Part shown: positions 60,054 through 64,000 of the stretch, piece by piece
How positions within the stretch are numbered: position 1 is the first letter of the stretch
How the letters are laid out: the number at the start of each line of letters is the position of its first letter
DNA from: Aedes albopictus
Lineage: Eukaryota > Arthropoda > Insecta > Diptera > Culicidae
DNA length: 64,000 nt
Reading direction: 5' to 3'
NCBI RefSeq assembly: GCF_035046485.1
Contig: NC_085137.1
Location: forward strand, 441,754,334 to 441,818,333
The notes under the pieces: generated by a model
The model's input: only the letters and a program-made list of their open reading frames with translations
Told to the model about the DNA's origin: nothing
The model's database searches: none
Made by a program: the position numbers and the translations under genes

Positions 60054-60831
60054 GTTAGTTTCGCGGGGGAGCTATTGAAGCTAAGCTATTATTTTTATTT
60101 CTTGAGTAGGGTTTTGGTTCCCTTATTAAGCGTATGGGTCCTATTTTCATCCTACGAAAAACAATGGATTGAAGCGCTGTTTGTTTTGTTTCTTATTTTA
60201 TGTTTTTTTTTTTGTTAGAAGAGAACACGCACGAAAGCAAAAAGAACGGAATCAAACGATGCCGTAATCGCTTGTTTTCGAATAAGATGAATTTGGGAGC
60301 GTAAGATTACTTATCTCAAAGGACATAAGCTTTTCTACTTTTGTATGAGCACAACGAACGGAACATTCAGAAAACTCGTCCAGTATTTAGAGGTAAGGAT
60401 GAGGGGTTGTGATAAATGTGACAGCACGTGTGTTAGGATGCAAATTTTTGATAAAAAAATAGATTGTTTCAAAACCCTGAGGGGAAAACAATGTATTAAA
60501 ATAATTTCTCTAAAAAAAACTCGAAATTCTGGCTAAAATGCATATTTTTGTAGACAAAAAACAGAGAAATATTGAACAGACATTACATTCAATCGATTGT
60601 TCTGTTAGTTACACATTCCTAGTATGGTATAAAATGGAAATGGAAAAAAATATTTATTTACACGTAAACCCCCGCCTCCTCTTTTCTCTCTTCTCTTTTA
60701 AATAATATCCTAAAATACGTAGCTTTTTTGTATTCTATATGCATATGCCACTTCACGGTCACCATATAGTAAAAGCAGTTTGGTTTCTTGTTCTTGTTGG
60801 GGAATTATATACTGATACATTCGAGTGATTG

Positions 60832-60939
60832 TTAACCTTTCAGGACGCGCGTCCTTTCGAGCCTGAAAATTCATACGACGAGCGAGTTTTTTTTGGTGGT
60901 GTTGAACTTTTTACAACGGTGCGTGTCTTGAAGGGTTAA
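60832..60939. mobile_element. Small MITE with TTAACCCTTCA-type TIRs
   Basis: The left end TTAACCTTTCAGGACGCGCG pairs with the inverted right end GTGTCTTGAAGGGTTAA over about 22 bp with mismatches. It is 108 bp long and non-coding. Confidence 0.6.
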
Positions 60940-61023
60940 TAACTGACCTTATTCTTTTTGACAGTTAAGCTATCTTACTCTAATGTTGACGCACGCGGCC
61001 CTAACAGACTCGACTCTGCATTA

Positions 61024-61103
61024 AGGTAGCGTCCGTCAATAACGTAACGCTTGGCCCCACTCCCGCCTCCCGTTTGAGCGTTACGTAATTTGTGGACGAA
61101 GCC
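61024..61103. mobile_element. Short MITE with TTA TSD (PIF/Harbinger type)
   Basis: This 80-bp element has inverted ends around GTAACGC and GCGTTAC, flanked by TTA at 61021-61023 and 61104-61106. It resembles the family at 2816-2994 and 32462-32630. Confidence 0.7.
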
Positions 61104-61164
61104 TTATTGATATGCCGATTTGCATGGTTCTCACGCGAAGTTAGAAACGACGTGGACATATGTA

Positions 61165-62218
61165 GGGTGGGGCGGGGCAAGATGGGTCACCTAAGGATGG
61201 ATCACCATAAGTTTGTAAATACAAATCGAATTAGTTTGTATTCGTCTGCTTCTCTTAAATACACTAGTTAGCTATGCTATAGCCCATATAGCCGAGGCGG
61301 TAAACGCACGGGTATTCAGCATGACCATGCTGAGGGTGACGGGTTCGATTCCCGGTCGGTCCAGGATCTTTTCGTAAAGGAAATTTCCTTGACTTCCTTG
61401 GGCATAGAGTATCTTCGTGCCTGCCACACGATATACGCATGCAAAATGGTCATTGGCAGAGGAAGCTCTCAGTTAATAACTGTGGAAGTGCTCATAGAAC
61501 ACTAAGCTGAGAAGCAGGCTTTGTCCCAATGAGGACGTTACGCCAAGAAGAGAGAGAGAGAGCTATGCTAAAAGTCGATAAAAAGTTCATTAAATACAAA
61601 ATATGATGTTAAACAAGCAGTTTTAAAAAGTGATCGATTTTGCGCCGTGAAAAAAGGTCGGGGCAAGATGGGTAATCTTTTAAGTAATTCACATTTTCTC
61701 AACGAAAAACGTCAAAATATAAGATTTGTTCCGCATTCATTTATGCTCCATTACTGATTAAAAAAGAGCTACTAAACATTTTATAAATTTATTTGGAATA
61801 TAAAAAACTTTACGATTTGAGTGGTCCTATAAGGCGACTTGAAAATCGATGTTTTCACTAAAAAATAATCATAATTTTTTGTTATAATTTCGAGCGTTAA
61901 TTCCGCTTGATTGATGTCATTTATGAGATAGTCTTGTAATAAAAAATAAATAACTTTTGAATGCTCCAAAAATACGTTCAAAATTGAAGGTGACCCATCT
62001 TGCCGCGGCCGTTTATATGGAGATTATATGGAATGTATCGCATAAGAAAAATGGCTAAAAACCATTTTTTTTTATTTCCAATAAGAGTGAATAATTTTTC
62101 AATCAATACCCCAAACTTTTGTATATTCATGCTGGTCATCTCACAAAATTATTAACATAATCAAAACATGAGTAATGCGCCCGAAAATGGCACTGACCCA
62201 TCTTGCCCCGCCCCACAC
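61165..62218. mobile_element. TIR element (GGGGCGGGGCAAGATGGG) with 6-bp TSD, split by a SINE
   Basis: The left end GGGTGGGGCGGGGCAAGATG and the inverted right end (62194-62218) match over about 25 bp. TATGTA flanks both sides (61159-61164 and 62219-62224). The core motif recurs internally at about 61660 (direct) and 61990 (inverted). There is no transposase ORF, so it is non-autonomous. Its length includes a nested SINE of 281 bp. Confidence 0.8.
61280..61560 (+). mobile_element. tRNA-derived SINE (Feilai-like)
   Basis: The head carries a tRNA A box (TAGCCGAGGCGG) and B box (GGTTCGATTCCCG), i.e. an internal RNA polymerase III promoter, and the copy ends in a GA-rich tail. A 10-bp duplication AGCTATGCTA lies at 61270-61279 and 61561-61570. 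It matches the copies at 42057-42340 and, less well, about 28970-29237. The family name rests on memory of Aedes SINEs. Confidence 0.9.
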
Positions 62219-62236
62219 TATGTATTGCATTTCAAG

Positions 62237-62536
62237 CTACATGCGCGTTTTAACCAGATTCATGCTCGTGCTTGCCGTGGACTCGACGGTACATGAGGCG
62301 TGGTTCGATGGCTCTATTCCGAACGGCCTAGTCTGCTGTCTCGGGGTAAAGACTGATGCTGCGACGCATGTTGCAGTGTGAACGGGTTGTTCCAAATTGG
62401 ATGGAACAGAGAGCTTCTCCTGATCAGGCTCTGGGTACTTCTCAGCTGCCACTGTCACAGTCTCGGAGCTAGTCTTCACGTAACGTAGCTGCTTGAAACT
62501 GGTCTTCTTGGAATGCTCCTTCCGAGAGGATTCGTG
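62237..62536 (-). pseudogene. Coding-like fragment of unknown origin next to the retrotransposon tail
   Basis: On the minus strand a frame runs from the edge of the AATA tail (62536) to a TAG at 62237, about 99 codons. It begins HESSRKEHSKKTSFKQ and ends NLVKTRM. Codons favour G/C third positions (AAG, GAG, GTG, CTG), unlike the AT-rich DNA around it. The protein is polar and Ser/Thr/Glu-rich, with no signal peptide, membrane segment or motif I recognise. It could be the 3' end of a host exon, a fragment of another element's ORF, or a processed remnant. It lies antisense to Arf6, inside its intron. Function unknown. Confidence 0.35.
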
Positions 62537-64000
62537 ATTTATTTATTTATTTATTTATTTATTATTGAGAATTTCATCCGACAGTGATGTCTTAATGAAT
62601 AAAAATATACAACTAATTGAACATAACACGTGTTAGAATAGCCTTAAACCTCTTAGTCGTAATATTAAAATCAAACAAGTGTACTACTTCGTTGAAGCAC
62701 TCCATCATTGATCACACCGGCTCTTGGGATGCATAATCACGGCGTCTGAAAGGCAATCGGAGGAATTCGGGGCGACGAAGAGCATATCCAGGAACGTTGA
62801 AGTTGATCATCTGAAGCAAGTTGGGCGCGTCAATCTCCGCCGATAGAAGTTTTGCTACGAACGTAGCCTTAGCCCGTTTTCTTCTCTGCTTCAAAGTTTC
62901 CAGTCCTATCAATTCACAGCGGCTCCCATACGGTGGCAGATATAAAGGGTCATTCCACGGCAAGTTCCGTAACGCGAACCTGATGAACCGCTTTTGAACG
63001 GATTCTATCCGGGAGGCGACAGTGCTGTGATATGGATCCCATACAATCGAAGAGGTTTCGAGAATAGGTCGAACGAGACTAACATACAACGATTTGAGCG
63101 TATACGGGTCTCTAAACTCTTTGCACAGTTTGCTCACAAACCCTAATTGACGGCGTGCTCTGTCGATAACTTCTTCATGGTGATTCCTGAATGATAGAGC
63201 CGAATCTAGCGTCACGCCAAGATCACGAATTGATTCGGTTCTGTTTAACAATTCCCCGTCAATGGTGTAATCAAACGGCACATGACTCATTTTGCGGTGG
63301 AAACTAACGACAAAACATTTGGGGATGCTTAGTTGCATCTTATTAGCACTGCACCACGCTGCAAACTTATCAAGCACAGTCTGGAGTTTGCGACAATCAT
63401 CAATACTATTTACTAGGATGAACAGCTTCAGATCATCAGCATATGCTAAGCAAAATCCGTCTCCAAGGTGTAGGATAGCGTCGTTTATGAACAAAGAAAA
63501 AAGAAGCGGGCCCAGATTGCTTCCTTGGGGTACACCCGAACTATTTACAAACCAACGCGAGATAGACGAACCAATTTTCACTGCTAGTTTCCTACCGCAA
63601 AGGTATGAACGCAGCCATTCCACTAAATTGGAAGAAAATCCAAGCTTTCCTAGTTTTTTCAGCAGTATATCATGGTCAACCTTGTCGAATGCAGCCTTCA
63701 GATCGGTGTAAACAGCATCTATGTTGCGCAGGCAAAAAGATGTGAATTCGCACAAGTTTGTCGAGACGCTTCTTCCTGGGAAAAAACCATGCTGACTCAT
63801 AGAGATGTAATTCTTCGTCCGGCTAAACAGGTGTTCCGACACAATTATCTCAAACAACTTTGAACACGCGCAGAGCGATGTAATACCACGATAACACCGT
63901 ACATCGTTTTTGCTGTCCTTTTTATGCACCGGAAACATAAACGATGCTTTCCAACGCGTAGGAAAAGTTGAAGCTCTTAATGAAAAATTGAACAGATAAG
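62537..64000 (-). mobile_element. 3' portion of a non-LTR retrotransposon with (AATA)n tail
   Basis: Downstream of the RT stop (on the minus strand) is about 150 bp of 3' UTR, then a short (AATA)n run at about 62537-62565, read as TTTA repeats on the plus strand. Simple-repeat tails instead of poly(A) occur in several non-LTR clades. The 5' end and any TSD lie outside the window. Confidence 0.85.
62712..64000 (-). CDS. Non-LTR retrotransposon reverse transcriptase (3' part of ORF2, runs off the window)
   Basis: The minus-strand frame is open from the window edge to a TGA at 62712, over 420 residues. The first ATG (63938) is internal: upstream codons read FPTRWKASF, the usual lead-in to the RT palm, so the true start lies beyond 64000. 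In order it shows PVHKKDSKNDVRCYRGI, VYTDLKAAFDKVDHD (first catalytic Asp), SGVPQGSNLGPLLF, AYADDLKLF (catalytic YADD), a DLGVTLDS thumb/connector block, and LVRPILETSSIVWDPY near the C-terminus. No stop or frameshift interrupts it, so this copy may be young. The architecture fits the Jockey/CR1-like branch of non-LTR elements; I cannot fix the clade. It lies antisense in Arf6 intron 3. Confidence 0.93.
   Translation of the reverse strand, partial: YLFNFSLRASTFPTRWKASFMFPVHKKDSKNDVRCYRGITSLCACSKLFEIIVSEHLFSRTKNYISMSQHGFFPGRSVSTNLCEFTSFCLRNIDAVYTDLKAAFDKVDHDILLKKLGKLGFSSNLVEWLRSYLCGRKLAVKIGSSISRWFVNSSGVPQGSNLGPLLFSLFINDAILHLGDGFCLAYADDLKLFILVNSIDDCRKLQTVLDKFAAWCSANKMQLSIPKCFVVSFHRKMSHVPFDYTIDGELLNRTESIRDLGVTLDSALSFRNHHEEVIDRARRQLGFVSKLCKEFRDPYTLKSLYVSLVRPILETSSIVWDPYHSTVASRIESVQKRFIRFALRNLPWNDPLYLPPYGSRCELIGLETLKQRRKRAKATFVAKLLSAEIDAPNLLQMINFNVPGYALRRPEFLRLPFRRRDYASQEPV

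Larger units (their letters stand above)
60054..64000 (+). other. Arf6 intron 3 (start of a long repeat-filled intron)
   Basis: The sequence after the GTTAGT donor at 60054 has no frame continuing the Arf6 C-terminus, so it is read as intron. 60054-60831 is AT-rich with no recognisable feature. After that come three TIR elements, one SINE and the 3' part of a minus-strand non-LTR retrotransposon, listed separately. The insertions explain why the last exon is more than 3.9 kb away. The alternative, loss of the last exon, cannot be excluded from this window. Confidence 0.75.

Overview
The window is a repeat-saturated stretch of an insect nuclear genome, most probably a culicine mosquito of the genus Aedes. 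Three things point there. The only recognisable host gene is an insect-type Arf6 split by short introns. There are several tRNA-derived SINE types, one resembling Aedes Feilai, two of them with clear target-site duplications (TSDs). The rest is RTE-type retroposons and dozens of terminal-inverted-repeat (TIR) elements nested in one another. No prokaryotic feature, CRISPR array, rRNA or functional tRNA gene was found. Almost all of the many short open frames are chance frames inside repeats.

Layout. 1-15 kb: AT-rich non-coding DNA with MITEs, RTE fragments (5.8-6.1 and 7.1-8.6 kb), a TIR element at 8.6-10.5 kb and a foldback at 11.5-11.9 kb. 15.1-17.2 kb: six copies of a GCGTTGTAACGTCACG-like motif, split by a ~0.9 kb foldback. 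18.0-21.1 kb: a pogo/Tigger-like element with TA TSD. 24.8-27.6 kb: a degenerate 12-bp repeat lattice that creates many false ORFs. 32.1-37.1 kb: a decayed RTE retroposon on the minus strand, broken by a Harbinger-type MITE (TTA TSD) and a hAT-type element (8-bp TSD). 39-42 kb: more 12-bp lattice, MITEs and a SINE with a 14-bp TSD. 44.3-46.1 kb: a second RTE split by a CCCGGGTAGAG-terminated MITE. 48.7-51.4 kb: a 150-bp tandem repeat, then a 2.06-kb TIR element with 9-bp TSD. 54.4 kb: an almost perfect hairpin. 54.8-57.7 kb: nested elements containing a 144-bp tandem array split in register by a MULE-like foldback.

Host gene. Arf6 (plus strand) starts at 59485. Three coding exons (59485-59566, 59636-59791, 59907-60053) encode residues 1-128 of about 175. 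The last coding exon is not seen, so intron 3 probably runs past the window end. That intron is loaded with MITEs, a SINE and, from about 62.54 kb, the 3' part of a non-LTR retrotransposon on the minus strand whose reverse transcriptase frame is open to the window edge.

No previously undescribed cellular system could be demonstrated. The best leads are the 104-bp-arm hairpin with one mismatch (possible endo-siRNA source), the in-register MULE insertion, the ACGTCACG motif cluster, and a coding-like minus-strand fragment at 62237-62536. Element class names rest on TIR and TSD logic plus remembered family features, not on database searches.
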